Source of the DNA: Paenibacillus sp. Soil766
GTDB lineage: Bacteria > Bacillota > Bacilli > Paenibacillales > NBRC-103111
Assembly (NCBI RefSeq): GCF_001428105.1
Contig: NZ_LMSJ01000060.1
Location: forward strand, 205,716 to 244,326
Direction: 5' to 3'
DNA: 38,611 nt
Position numbers and translations under genes: made by a program. Under the pieces are notes generated by a model that was not told the DNA's origin, made no database searches, and worked only from the letters and a program-made list of their open reading frames with translations. Of this stretch, positions 16,015-24,290 are shown one piece after another. Numbering within the stretch: the stretch's first letter is position 1; each line of letters begins with the position of its first letter.

Positions 16015-16059
16015 CGCTCTCCGCCCTCTCTGTGCATACACATAACAGAGAGAGGAGCG
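16015..16059 (+). promoter_or_regulatory. Long hairpin containing the ribosome site of the 16071 gene
   Basis: CGCTC (16015-16019) pairs with GAGCG (16055-16059) and CTCTCTGT (16026-16033) with ACAGAGAG (16045-16052). The GAGAGAGGAG that serves as Shine-Dalgarno is in the 3' arm. No T tract follows on either strand. Confidence 0.5.
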
Positions 16060-16070
16060 TCGATCCCTGT

Positions 16071-16388
16071 ATGGTGTACCAGAATCAAAGTGAACGACAT
16101 AAACAGCAACTCCCCAACGCTCGTGCCATTCGGAGAGCATGCAACAAGGAGCTATATCGGACCATTAAGCGGTTAAAAATATGGCTCTCACCCGAGCAAA
16201 TCAAGTCTGCCGAGACCATTTACGTGAAGAAAGTGATGCTCAATCTCCCCTTCATCGTCGAAAATGGCAGCAACCGTCGATTGCTAGCTGATTGGTTCGG
16301 CGAACATGTTGCTCCCGAGGTCGCTCCTATATGGAACGTAGAGCTGGAAAGCTTGAATGAGGCGTTTCGCGACGCATTTGGCGGATAG
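16071..16388 (+). CDS. Small protein of unknown function
   Basis: About 105 residues, basic at the N-terminus (RHKQQLPNARAIRRACNKELYRTIKRLKIWL) and probably all-alpha, ending NEAFRDAFGG. I recognise no family. There is no signal peptide or membrane helix. The ATG at 16071 follows an AGAGGAG site at a rather long 13-base spacing; a longer frame reaches back to 15987 but overlaps the exporter gene end. It is the last gene before a terminator and may be co-transcribed with the exporter. Confidence 0.6.
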   Translation: MVYQNQSERHKQQLPNARAIRRACNKELYRTIKRLKIWLSPEQIKSAETIYVKKVMLNLPFIVENGSNRRLLADWFGEHVAPEVAPIWNVELESLNEAFRDAFGG

Positions 16389-16407
16389 CACGAACTAGTT
16401 GAGTGTG

Positions 16408-16435
16408 ATAAGAGCGGATCATCCGCTCTTATTTG
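16408..16435. terminator. Terminator after the exporter/small-protein transcript
   Basis: ATAAGAGCGGAT and ATCCGCTCTTAT form a perfect inverted repeat with one central base; the hairpin is followed by TTATTTG on the plus strand. The following 16440-16560 is pyrimidine-rich with degenerate ACTCCCA/CCCACTCA-like repeats and no gene. Confidence 0.75.
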
Positions 16436-16562
16436 CGTTGATGAAGTTCATTTGCTACTTTTACTAACTGCTCCTGGCCACCGTTCCCCTCCTAATCTAC
16501 TCCTACCCCACTCAAATTCCCACTACTAGCTACTCCCAACCCACTCATATCCCACGACGGTC

Positions 16563-16598
16563 AAAAAAAAGGCCGCGGAGACTATCAACCCCACGACC
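16563..16598 (-). terminator. Terminator of the alpha-galactosidase gene
   Basis: On the minus strand GGTCGTGG pairs with CCGCGGCC (two G-U pairs) and is followed by eight T, directly after the stop codon at 16606. Confidence 0.85.
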
Positions 16599-16605
16599 AA
16601 AATTC

Positions 16606-17904
16606 TTACTTATACGCTGGCAACCACTTGCCATGCGCTTCAATCAATTCATCGCACATCGCGACGATATCGTCCATCGACAGCTCAGCTGATGTATGCG
16701 GATCCAGCATAGCCGCGTGATAAATATGCTCACGCTTACCCGTAATTGCCGCTTCAATCGTCAACAGCTGCGTGTTGATATTCGTGCGGTTCAGCGCCGC
16801 CAGTTGTGGTGGCAGATCTCCTACATACGTTGGCGTAACGCCATTACGATCAACCAAGCAAGGCACTTCGACACACGCTTCGCGCGGTAAATTCGTGATC
16901 AAGCCGGTATTCATGACGTTTCCACCGATTTTGAACGGAACATCCGTCTCGATCGCCTCGAAAATGTACGAAGCATACTCATGTGAACGCTGATGCGTCA
17001 AATTCGCATCGTTCACGAGATCCTCGCGCATTTGCTTCCATTTGCTAATTTGTTCAATACAACGACGTGGATATTCATCCAATGGAATGTTAAAGCGATC
17101 CACTAACTCAGGGTAATTCCGCTTGATGAAATACGGATGATACTCAGCATTATGCTCGGAAGATTCCGTAATATAATGGCCGAATTTCAGCATCAGCTCG
17201 TAGCGAACCATGTCTTTGTGTTTCTCTTTTTGCTTCTCAGCAGCCCGTTTCTTAATTTCCGGATAGAGATCGACACCATCTCTGGATACTTCAAGCAGCC
17301 AAGCCATATGATTGATCCCTGCGATTTTCGCTTTGACCCCTGTTTGATCAATTTCCAAGTGTTTAAATAGCTCCGGTACACACGCTTGCACGCTATGGCA
17401 CAGACCAACTGTACGCACACCGCCATACGTGTTCATGACATTTGTCAAAACAGCCATCGGATTCGTATAGTTAAGGAATAGGGCATCCGGACATACCTCG
17501 CGCACATCTGCTGCGAAATCCAGCATAACCGGGATCGTTCTCAAGTTTCTGAAAATACCGCCAATCCCAACCGTATCGGCAATCGTTTGACGCAAACCAT
17601 ACTTCTTCGGGATTTCAAAATCCGTAATCGTACATGGATCATAGCCACCTACTTGGATCGCATTAACCACATATTTGGCACCGCTTAACGCCTCTTTACG
17701 GTCGGTATACGATTTAATAATGGACGTGCTTCCACTTGTTTTCTTGATGTTATTCAGCATGTTTGCAGAATCTTGTAACCGTTCATGATCAATATCAAAG
17801 AGAGCGATTTCAAAGCCTTGTAGCGCGGGGGTAAGCAAACAATCACCAAGTACATTTTTTGCAAAAACCGTGCTTCCTGCACCTAAAAAAGTAATTTTGG
17901 ACAT
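16606..17904 (-). CDS. melA: GH4 alpha-galactosidase/alpha-glucosidase
   Basis: 432 residues, the length of family 4 glycosidases, which use NAD+ and a divalent metal with redox-assisted cleavage. Visible are the dinucleotide loop ITFLGAGSTVF (4-14), LNYTNPMAVLT with N/P of the substrate pocket (about 145-154), the metal ligand C169 in GLCHSVQ, H170, and H199 in AGINHMAWL. The sequence most resembles the MelA alpha-galactosidase branch, so melibiose or raffinose-type galactosides are likely, but substrate within GH4 needs comparison. The ATG at 17904 has GGAGGAG upstream; an earlier ATG lacks one. It is divergent from the AraC regulator and has its own terminator. Confidence 0.92.
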   Translation of the reverse strand: MSKITFLGAGSTVFAKNVLGDCLLTPALQGFEIALFDIDHERLQDSANMLNNIKKTSGSTSIIKSYTDRKEALSGAKYVVNAIQVGGYDPCTITDFEIPKKYGLRQTIADTVGIGGIFRNLRTIPVMLDFAADVREVCPDALFLNYTNPMAVLTNVMNTYGGVRTVGLCHSVQACVPELFKHLEIDQTGVKAKIAGINHMAWLLEVSRDGVDLYPEIKKRAAEKQKEKHKDMVRYELMLKFGHYITESSEHNAEYHPYFIKRNYPELVDRFNIPLDEYPRRCIEQISKWKQMREDLVNDANLTHQRSHEYASYIFEAIETDVPFKIGGNVMNTGLITNLPREACVEVPCLVDRNGVTPTYVGDLPPQLAALNRTNINTQLLTIEAAITGKREHIYHAAMLDPHTSAELSMDDIVAMCDELIEAHGKWLPAYK

Positions 17905-17945
17905 GTGAGAATCTCCTCCAATAGACAATCTATTATCATATCCTT

Positions 17946-17999
17946 ACTATAGCGCAAGCTCGCTTTGAAAAATATGGATTGAAACAACTCCAATATGGA
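17946..17999 (-). promoter_or_regulatory. Alpha-galactosidase promoter with AraC-type operator repeats
   Basis: AATATGGA occurs at 17971-17978 and 17992-17999 as direct repeats exactly 21 bases apart, two helical turns, as expected for an AraC-family activator. On the minus strand a -10-like TATAGT lies at 17951-17946 and the expected poor -35 falls on the nearer repeat, the class II activation arrangement. The divergent AraC gene is the obvious candidate to bind here. Confidence 0.55.
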
Positions 18000-18002
18000 C
18001 AT

Positions 18003-18032
18003 TTGTAGTTTTTTAGATTACGCTCATAATAA
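18003..18032 (+). promoter_or_regulatory. Candidate promoter of the AraC regulator
   Basis: TTGTAG and TAATAA are separated by 18 bases; the -10 ends about 18 bases before the start codon. The operator repeats lie immediately upstream, allowing autoregulation. Confidence 0.4.
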
Positions 18033-18050
18033 AAACAAAGCGAGGCTCCT

Positions 18051-18911
18051 ATGAATCCAGATCATACTTACTTCGACATCAGCATTAATCCTTTACATAG
18101 CAATCCTGACTTATCTGTCCTTTTCAGTGGAGAAGGCAAACCGCACCCCCAGCACCGAATGGGACCTGCCGTTCATGATTATTACTTGATCCATACGGTC
18201 CTCTCTGGGACAGGCACGTTCGAAATGGGGCAGCGAACCTACACTTGCACCAAGGGAGACACCTTTATCATTTATCCAGGTGAGTTATTCTCCTATACGG
18301 CAGATATCACTACGCCTTGGCACTATGTGTGGGTAGCTTTCACAGGTCGAGCCGTCGATTCGCTGCTTTCATATATCGGAGTCTCCCCCCAACAAGCCGT
18401 GGTATCAGGGAATGAACCGCGTACCATTCGGCACTTCTACCGACATCTGCGCGCATGCTTCAGCCAGACCTCTTTCCCACAGTTGGAGGAGCTAGAAGCC
18501 GAGGGCTGGCTGCGCTTGCTTCTTCGTGAGCTTGGACGCGTGAATACGCATCATATTTCTACCAAGCCTGTGGCTGAAACCGATATTGGGCGCCAGATTG
18601 GACAAGCCATCCGCTATCTAGAACTGCAGTATACACAAGCGGTCTCCATCGAGCATCTCGCTCGCAGCTTGGGGTATCACCGTACCTATTTGTGCAAAAT
18701 GTTCAAACAATCCACCGGATTATCTCCGATGCAGTATCTATTCAACATCCGCATGGAACGGGCCAAACGGCTGCTAATGACAACCGCCATGACCATTGAT
18801 CAAGTCGCCTCTTCCGTCGGCTTCAATGATGCGCTCTATTTCTCGAAGCAGTTCCACAAGTGGAGCGGCTCCGCGCCGTCTGTGTATCGGAAAGAGCTTC
18901 GAAATGTATAA
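18051..18911 (+). CDS. AraC-family regulator of the alpha-galactosidase gene
   Basis: 286 residues. The N-terminal cupin domain (DYYLIHTVLSGTGTFEMG, GDTFIIYPGELFSYTAD, WHYVWVAF) is the AraC_binding type of sugar-responsive regulators such as MsmR/RafR. The C-terminal pair of helix-turn-helix units (SIEHLARSLGYHRTYLCKMF and TIDQVASSVGFNDALYFSKQF) ends in the usual P-x-x-YRK. GCGAGG precedes the ATG. It is divergent from melA over 146 bases that contain the operator-like repeats, so it probably activates melA in response to an alpha-galactoside. Confidence 0.94.
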   Translation: MNPDHTYFDISINPLHSNPDLSVLFSGEGKPHPQHRMGPAVHDYYLIHTVLSGTGTFEMGQRTYTCTKGDTFIIYPGELFSYTADITTPWHYVWVAFTGRAVDSLLSYIGVSPQQAVVSGNEPRTIRHFYRHLRACFSQTSFPQLEELEAEGWLRLLLRELGRVNTHHISTKPVAETDIGRQIGQAIRYLELQYTQAVSIEHLARSLGYHRTYLCKMFKQSTGLSPMQYLFNIRMERAKRLLMTTAMTIDQVASSVGFNDALYFSKQFHKWSGSAPSVYRKELRNV

Positions 18912-18956
18912 CTCATAAGCGGCTCGTATCCAAAGAGTTTTCATCAATGATATAAA

Positions 18957-19017
18957 TGGAAAAAATCCAGCTATTTCTGCCCATTTTCATCGAAATAGGA
19001 AGATAACTGGATTTTCT
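18957..19017. terminator. Bidirectional terminator between AraC and Dabb genes
   Basis: AAAATCCAG (18962-18970) pairs with CTGGATTTT (19007-19015), with an inner TATTTC/GAAATA stem. A or T runs flank both sides, so it can serve the plus-strand AraC gene and the minus-strand Dabb gene. Confidence 0.75.
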
Positions 19018-19023
19018 CCATTT

Positions 19024-19056
19024 ATTATTGGGTCTTTCCGTGGAACCCCCAATAAT
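19024..19056. repeat. Inverted repeat in the AraC-Dabb spacer
   Basis: ATTATTGGG (19024-19032) and CCCAATAAT (19048-19056) form a 9-bp stem around 15 bases. Beyond it, 19062-19140 carries a degenerate motif pair (TTAGATGTACATTTTCC and GATGTAGTTTTTCCCG) that also appears near 9255-9350. Confidence 0.6.
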
Positions 19057-19203
19057 TGAGTATATTAGATGTACATTTTCCATTTATTCCACTTATTCGG
19101 CCAAATCGCATGAAATTTGATGTAGTTTTTCCCGCTATTCCCCTCAAGCGAGTCAACAAGTCACAACAACATCACAATCTAGGCAGGATTTGCGGCCCAT
19201 CCT

Positions 19204-19497
19204 CTAAATCTCGATATCCACGATTAAGCTGTCTACACGACCAACTTCACGAATATATGCGGCTACCGCTTGATGCTCTGGATTCGGACCGTAAGCTGCC
19301 AAGGCCGCTTTATCTTCAAAACGAACGGAAAGTACGACTTGGAAGCCTTGATTTTTCTCGGAAAAATTAAGACCTGCTTGAATATCAACGATGCCTGTCA
19401 GATGTGGACGCAAAGCTTTGAAACGGTCAACAACCTCTTGCAATTGCTCTTGCGATGTTGTTTCAGCAAATTTAACAAGGACGATATGATCAATCAT
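19204..19497 (-). CDS. Dabb-domain (stress-responsive alpha/beta barrel) protein
   Basis: 97 residues, one complete Dabb domain: start MIDHIVLVKF, the middle LRPHLTGIVDIQAGLNFSEK, the strand QVVLSVRFEDKAALAAYGPN, the motif HQAVAAYIREV and the terminal LIVDIEI. These proteins form dimeric ferredoxin-like barrels; most bacterial members have no assigned reaction. The ATG at 19497 has AAGG 8 bases upstream, and it gives the exact domain length; an upstream ATG at 19548 is less likely. It appears monocistronic. Confidence 0.92.
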   Translation of the reverse strand: MIDHIVLVKFAETTSQEQLQEVVDRFKALRPHLTGIVDIQAGLNFSEKNQGFQVVLSVRFEDKAALAAYGPNPEHQAVAAYIREVGRVDSLIVDIEI

Positions 19498-19554
19498 GAT
19501 GTGAACCTTCTTTCTATACTCATTTAGGACATTAATAATGAACGACATTTATCT

Positions 19555-19613
19555 TAACAAAAACGCAAGCCGAGTACCACTCCCATTTTGCGTGACGAAG
19601 GTACTCAAGCGGC
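19555..19613 (-). terminator. Terminator of the diguanylate cyclase/SDR operon
   Basis: On the minus strand GCCG and AGTACC pair with GGTACT and CGGC (a 4-base bulge separates the two helices), followed by TTGCGTTTTTG. Confidence 0.65.
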
Positions 19614-19625
19614 TATCCTGGCCGA

Positions 19626-20309
19626 TCATCTACTCGCAATAGAGGCAATCCGATCGGAGCTCAGCACCTGAACTCCCGTTTTCCCCGACTTTGCAGCTCT
19701 TATTAGGCCCGTAGCAATCGTTCGTGCATGAATGGGACGATACTTGCGAAGGCGACCCGTCATTAGCGGAGCAATGGCCCGCGAAACGATACCTCCCAGT
19801 TTCTCACCTAATCGAAATTCCCCACGGTTGCCAAGAATGAGTGAGGGCCGAAGCAAGTGAAGTGAGCGAAGTCGCATGCCCCGCAGCTTGTCTTCCACTT
19901 CTCCCTTTACCTGATTATAGAAAAAGGAGGATGTGCGGTCTGCTCCCATCGCTGTGACAATGGCGAAGCTATCTGCTTGTCCCTTGCTTGCCACTTCAGC
20001 TAACAGGAGGGGATAATCGCGGTCTACTCTGCGGAATTGTTGTTTCGAGCCTGCTTTTTTGATCGTTGTTCCTAAGGTACAGAATACATGAGCATGTGAG
20101 AATTCCGAGGACTTCAGACTCTCACTCAGCTTAGCGAAATCAATTACTCGCTGCTCTAGCTTCCCAAGTCCATTAACCTGATCTAGATCCATTTTCTTAC
20201 GAACTAACGCAATAATCTTATCATAGTCCGGATCGTTCAATAGCTGTTTGATTAGTTCCTTGCCGACTAAGCCCGATCCTCCCGCAACAATCGCCGTTCT
20301 CCCCTTCAT
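19626..20309 (-). CDS. NAD(P)-binding atypical SDR-family protein (HTATIP2/TIP30-like)
   Basis: 227 residues. Rossmann motif TAIVAGGSGLVGKELIKQLL at residues 5-24, the second strand IIALVRKKMDL, FCTLGTTIKKAGSKQQFRRVD, and the active-site-like YNQVKGEVEDKLR (Y-x-x-x-K) followed by HLLRPSLILGNRGE. This pattern is that of the oxidoreductase HTATIP2-like atypical SDRs, whose substrates are mostly unknown. The ATG at 20309 follows GGAGG by 7 bases. It starts 20 bases after the diguanylate cyclase stop, in the same direction, so the two are likely co-transcribed. Confidence 0.9.
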   Translation of the reverse strand: MKGRTAIVAGGSGLVGKELIKQLLNDPDYDKIIALVRKKMDLDQVNGLGKLEQRVIDFAKLSESLKSSEFSHAHVFCTLGTTIKKAGSKQQFRRVDRDYPLLLAEVASKGQADSFAIVTAMGADRTSSFFYNQVKGEVEDKLRGMRLRSLHLLRPSLILGNRGEFRLGEKLGGIVSRAIAPLMTGRLRKYRPIHARTIATGLIRAAKSGKTGVQVLSSDRIASIASR

Positions 20310-20329
20310 TGCACACCTCCGCGTCATAT

Positions 20330-21952
20330 TTATACATGATCCTCTTCATCATACAACCTTTTGGTATCAACTTCGATACGATTTCTTCCTCCTGACTTAG
20401 CGCGATACAGCGCATGGTCTGCTCTAGAAACCATATCTTCCAGCACCATCGTTCCGTACTCCAATGTCGGTGAATATTCTGCGACTCCGATGCTTGTCGT
20501 TATTTTGACCGTTAAGGACTCTTTAATAAATGGTTCATCTATTAAGATATTCCGTAATTCCTCGGCTAATGCAATACTCTCTTGCGCATCCTTCCGCAGC
20601 AGTAATAGAATGAATTCCTCGCCGCCATACCTCGCCACAATCGCATCGTCTCCCGCATACCGTCTCAGGATACTCGCGACATGATGGAGAACACCGTCAC
20701 CAACCAAGTGACCATATGTGTCATTAATTTTCTTGAAATGGTCAATATCCATCATCAAGACAGAGCAGGTTTGTCCAGAGTAAATACACGACTGCAATTG
20801 CTTGTTGCCTTCTAGCATCATATAGCGTCGATTATGAACATCTGTCAATTGATCCATCCATGCCGAATGCTCCAATAACGAAATGTTGGACTTCAACCGA
20901 TCGGACATGAGATTGAATGTAGCCACTAATTGTCGCAGCTCCACGGGAGCTTTTCTAATTTTATCCACATTGATCTGGTAATCGTAATTCCCCTTCTGAA
21001 TGATCTTCGTGGCACGCAGCAGGTAGCGAATCGGTCTCTCGATCTTGGAGGCAATCATCACAGCAGCCGCGACACTGAGCAGCAGTGCAATCAAGGAAAT
21101 GATAATAATCGTAATACTTAATTCATTTAACTTCCGAAAAATTTCACTCTGAGTTATTTCCCCAACAACAAGCCAGTTTTCCCCTGGTGACCATTGGTAT
21201 TGACCATACACACTCTCACCACGGAAGCCAATATACGCACTATAATCCGTACTATTCGTCACAGCACGGTGATAAATTTCCGATGTCACACGTTGTGTAA
21301 TTGTACCTTTCTCCGCACAGTTTGAGGCAGTTACAATATTGCCTTGTGCATCCAGCACATAGACTTCCCCCGTATCCCCAAAGCTAAGCTGAGCCATCAG
21401 TTTATTCAGCATCTCAAGTGTAACAATGCCAAGCACAATCCCCTTAAATTCGCCATGATCACCGAGTACCGGAGAGGAAAATGTAATCACAGGATTTCCA
21501 TTTTCTTTGGACATCACAATACCCGAAACAAAGCTTTTCTTTTCCTTGCCTAGCTTGTAGTACTGACGATCTCCCACATAAATCGAAGTCGTATCTGTGC
21601 GAATATTGCCATCCGGCTCAACGAACGTAATCGAATAAAACTCCGAATTCACCTTGGCATAATCTTGAAACTCCCGTTTCAAATCGCCAATACGGTGAAA
21701 CTTGGCATTATCTGAAAGTGCGAAACGATTAATCGCGTCCAACTTTTCTTGATTCCAGCGTTCGATATATAAACTCTGTAACGCAATCACTTGTTTGAGT
21801 TGAACCCTAGCCTCTTCTAACCGATTGCTCTTCTCTACGAAGTAAAAAGGAACGATGATTGAAAAAGCCAGTAACAAAATAATCCCGCTTATCCAGAGTT
21901 GAAGTCTTGTTTTAATGGTATGATCGGTAAAATGAGAAAATATATGCCCCAT
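20330..21952 (-). CDS. Membrane diguanylate cyclase with dCache sensor, HAMP and GGEEF domain
   Basis: 540 residues. TM1 at about 19-39, an extracellular double-Cache domain (40-275, with SITFVEPDGNIRTDTTS and YVLDAQGNIVTAS), TM2 at about 278-302, HAMP (303-356), then GGDEF: MDIDHFKKINDTYGH (401-415, metal and base binding) and RYGGEEF (441-447). The GGEEF loop should be active for c-di-GMP synthesis. The inhibitory RxxD I-site is absent at the expected place, so product inhibition is probably lost. The ATG at 21952 is preferred (GGGGGG 8 bases upstream) because an earlier ATG at 21988 overlaps a consensus TATAAT. Confidence 0.94.
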   Translation of the reverse strand: MGHIFSHFTDHTIKTRLQLWISGIILLLAFSIIVPFYFVEKSNRLEEARVQLKQVIALQSLYIERWNQEKLDAINRFALSDNAKFHRIGDLKREFQDYAKVNSEFYSITFVEPDGNIRTDTTSIYVGDRQYYKLGKEKKSFVSGIVMSKENGNPVITFSSPVLGDHGEFKGIVLGIVTLEMLNKLMAQLSFGDTGEVYVLDAQGNIVTASNCAEKGTITQRVTSEIYHRAVTNSTDYSAYIGFRGESVYGQYQWSPGENWLVVGEITQSEIFRKLNELSITIIIISLIALLLSVAAAVMIASKIERPIRYLLRATKIIQKGNYDYQINVDKIRKAPVELRQLVATFNLMSDRLKSNISLLEHSAWMDQLTDVHNRRYMMLEGNKQLQSCIYSGQTCSVLMMDIDHFKKINDTYGHLVGDGVLHHVASILRRYAGDDAIVARYGGEEFILLLLRKDAQESIALAEELRNILIDEPFIKESLTVKITTSIGVAEYSPTLEYGTMVLEDMVSRADHALYRAKSGGRNRIEVDTKRLYDEEDHV

Positions 21953-21986
21953 CGAGGTTTCCCCCCTTTTTATTCTATATATCTCC

Positions 21987-21992
21987 ATTATA
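21987..21992 (-). promoter_or_regulatory. Candidate -10 box of the diguanylate cyclase gene
   Basis: A perfect TATAAT on the minus strand 35 bases before the chosen start. No good -35 is seen at 16-18 bases (TTGTCT lies about 21 bases upstream), so the promoter is tentative. Confidence 0.4.
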
Positions 21993-22069
21993 CCTCATAT
22001 TAGGATGAAAATAGACAAATTTCGCTGATTTTCGCCATAAACGTACGAATATTTCGAAATACTGTCCGT

Positions 22070-22098
22070 TTGAAAAGTAGAACCCTTTCGCTTATGCT
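22070..22098 (+). promoter_or_regulatory. Sigma-A promoter of topB
   Basis: TTGAAA (22070-22075), a 17-base spacer and TATGCT (22093-22098), 33 bases upstream of the start codon. Confidence 0.65.
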
Positions 22099-22130
22099 AT
22101 TTGGTATGAAGAAAAGAGGTAAATGCCCCC

Positions 22131-24278
22131 ATGAAAATTCTCGTACTAACTGAAAAACCAAGTGTAGCCAAAGAAATTGCTCGTGTACTGGGCTGTAATC
22201 AGAAACAAAAACACCACTTCGAGGGTGCCAAATATGTCGTTACCTGGGCGCTCGGCCATCTCGTTACGCTCGCTGAGCCTGATGATTACGATCCCAAGTA
22301 CAAGACGTGGAACCTTGAAGATCTGCCTATTATCCCAGGCAAAATGAAGCTCAAAGTCATGAAAGAAACCTCGCAGCAGTTTCGTGCAATTGAGCATCTC
22401 AGCCGCCGTGGCGATCTGTCGGAGCTGGTCATCGCAACCGATGCGGGGCGCGAAGGCGAGCTCGTCGCGCGCTGGATTATGGAAATGATCCGCTGGAAGA
22501 AGCCGTTCAAACGGCTTTGGATCTCGTCGCAGACGGATCAGGCGATTCGCGAAGGCTTCGCACAGCTGAAGCCTGGCACCGACTACAACCGGCTGTATCA
22601 AGCAGCCGTCTGCCGGTCCGAGGCCGATTGGCTCATCGGCCTTAATGTAACCCGCGCGCTGACCAGCAAGTTCGGCGCGTCGTTATCCGCTGGGCGTGTA
22701 CAGACGCCCACGCTGGCCATGATGATCAACCGTGAGGCGGAAATCCGTGATTTCCGATCCGTCGACTACTGGTTGATCGAAGCCGAGCTCGGGTCCTTCC
22801 GCGCCCAGTGGCGGGACCCGAAGACCGGCGACTCGCGCATATGGGACCGCGAGCGCGCAGATAGCTTGAAAGCCAAGCTGCAAGGCCAGAGCGGCCGCAT
22901 CGTGCAAGTGAATAAGACCGAGAAGCAGATTCCGCATCCGCTCGCTTATGATTTAACCGAGCTGCAGCGCGACGCGAACCGCAAATTCGGCTTCTCTGCC
23001 AAACAGACCTCGAATGTTCTGCAACGGCTTTATGAACAGTATAAGCTAGTCACCTATCCGCGAACGGATTCGCGTTATTTGACCTCAGATATGGTACCGA
23101 CCTTGCTCGGCCGTTTGAAAGGGGCTGCGATTGGCCCCTATGCAGCGCTTGCAGCACCTTTTATCCGGAAGCCTCTGACGATAACGAAGCGAATTGTCGA
23201 CGACTCAAAAGTGAGTGATCACCATGCCATTATCCCGACGGGTGAAGCCATCTCACTTGCAACATTAAGTGCAGATGAACGTCGACTCTATGATCTGATT
23301 CTTCGCCGTTTCTTAGCTTTATTCAGCGGTCCTTGCCGCTACGATGAAACGAAGCTAACAATTGAAATCGCCGGAGAGAAGCTCTATGCTTCAGGCAAAG
23401 TCGTGAAGCAAGCCGGCTGGAAAGACGTCTACGGCGCCACCGATTTCACTGATCCCGATCGAGAAGACAATGAATCTGAGGAAGATACAGGCCAGCTGCT
23501 GCCGCAAGCTTCAGAGAAAGACGCAGTTACCGCTCGCAACGTTCGGCAAGTTAGCCGCCAAACGAAGCCGCCTTCTCGTCATAACGAGGCTTCCTTGCTA
23601 TCGCAGATGGAGAAATTCGGTCTTGGTACACCTGCGACTCGCGCTGATATCATCGAGAAGCTTGTATCCTCCGACACGATCGAGCGCCAGGGCTCCTTAC
23701 TCATCCCTACCGGCAAGGGTACACAGCTCATCGAGCTTGCTTCCGAGGAACTGCGTTCTCCCGAGCTCACAGCACGCTGGGAACAGGAACTTGAACGCAT
23801 CTCCAAAGGCAAAGGAAGCATGGAAGCTTTCCTCAGCGGAATTCGCAAGAAAGTAGTCGAGCTGGTTGACGAGGTGAAACGCAGCTCCGCAGCGTATAAA
23901 CCGCATAATTTGACCGGCAGTAAATGCCCCGATTGCGGCGAGTTCCTTCAAGAAGTCAAAGGCAAACGAGGTCGTTATCTCGTATGCTCCAGTCGTGAAT
24001 GCTCTTATAAACGTGAAGCTGACGGACAATTAACGAACCACCGGTGCCCACAATGCCATAAGAAGATGGAAATTCACACGGGTAAAGCTGGCAAATATTT
24101 TCAGTGTCGTCCTTGCAATGTGGTTGAGAAAATCGACGGTGATTCTAAGGGCGGAGGTCGCAAAGCTACTGCCAAGGTCAACCGCCAGTTGATCGAGCAA
24201 TTCTCCGATTCTGCCGGTGTTGGGAACTCGCTCGCAGATAAGCTGCTCGCAGCCCTGCAGCAAAAGAAAGAAGACTAA
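22131..24278 (+). CDS. topB: DNA topoisomerase III (type IA)
   Basis: 715 residues. TOPRIM domain at the N-terminus (ILVLTEKPSVAKEIA, with the metal site ATDAGREGELVARWI, 102-116), the SAGRVQTPTLAMM segment (186-198), and the active-site Y309 in LVTYPRTDSRYL. The core continues through SDHHAIIPTGE and LGTPATRADIIEKL. After about residue 590 there are zinc-ribbon-like cysteine clusters (KCPDCGEF...CSSRECSYK and RCPQCHKK...CRPC). It relaxes negative supercoils and decatenates DNA via single-strand passage. The length and the Cys-rich tail fit the Bacillota TopB type. An AGAGG site precedes the ATG; promoter and terminator suggest a single-gene unit. Confidence 0.96.
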   Translation: MKILVLTEKPSVAKEIARVLGCNQKQKHHFEGAKYVVTWALGHLVTLAEPDDYDPKYKTWNLEDLPIIPGKMKLKVMKETSQQFRAIEHLSRRGDLSELVIATDAGREGELVARWIMEMIRWKKPFKRLWISSQTDQAIREGFAQLKPGTDYNRLYQAAVCRSEADWLIGLNVTRALTSKFGASLSAGRVQTPTLAMMINREAEIRDFRSVDYWLIEAELGSFRAQWRDPKTGDSRIWDRERADSLKAKLQGQSGRIVQVNKTEKQIPHPLAYDLTELQRDANRKFGFSAKQTSNVLQRLYEQYKLVTYPRTDSRYLTSDMVPTLLGRLKGAAIGPYAALAAPFIRKPLTITKRIVDDSKVSDHHAIIPTGEAISLATLSADERRLYDLILRRFLALFSGPCRYDETKLTIEIAGEKLYASGKVVKQAGWKDVYGATDFTDPDREDNESEEDTGQLLPQASEKDAVTARNVRQVSRQTKPPSRHNEASLLSQMEKFGLGTPATRADIIEKLVSSDTIERQGSLLIPTGKGTQLIELASEELRSPELTARWEQELERISKGKGSMEAFLSGIRKKVVELVDEVKRSSAAYKPHNLTGSKCPDCGEFLQEVKGKRGRYLVCSSRECSYKREADGQLTNHRCPQCHKKMEIHTGKAGKYFQCRPCNVVEKIDGDSKGGGRKATAKVNRQLIEQFSDSAGVGNSLADKLLAALQQKKED

Positions 24279-24290
24279 TAACATGAATAA

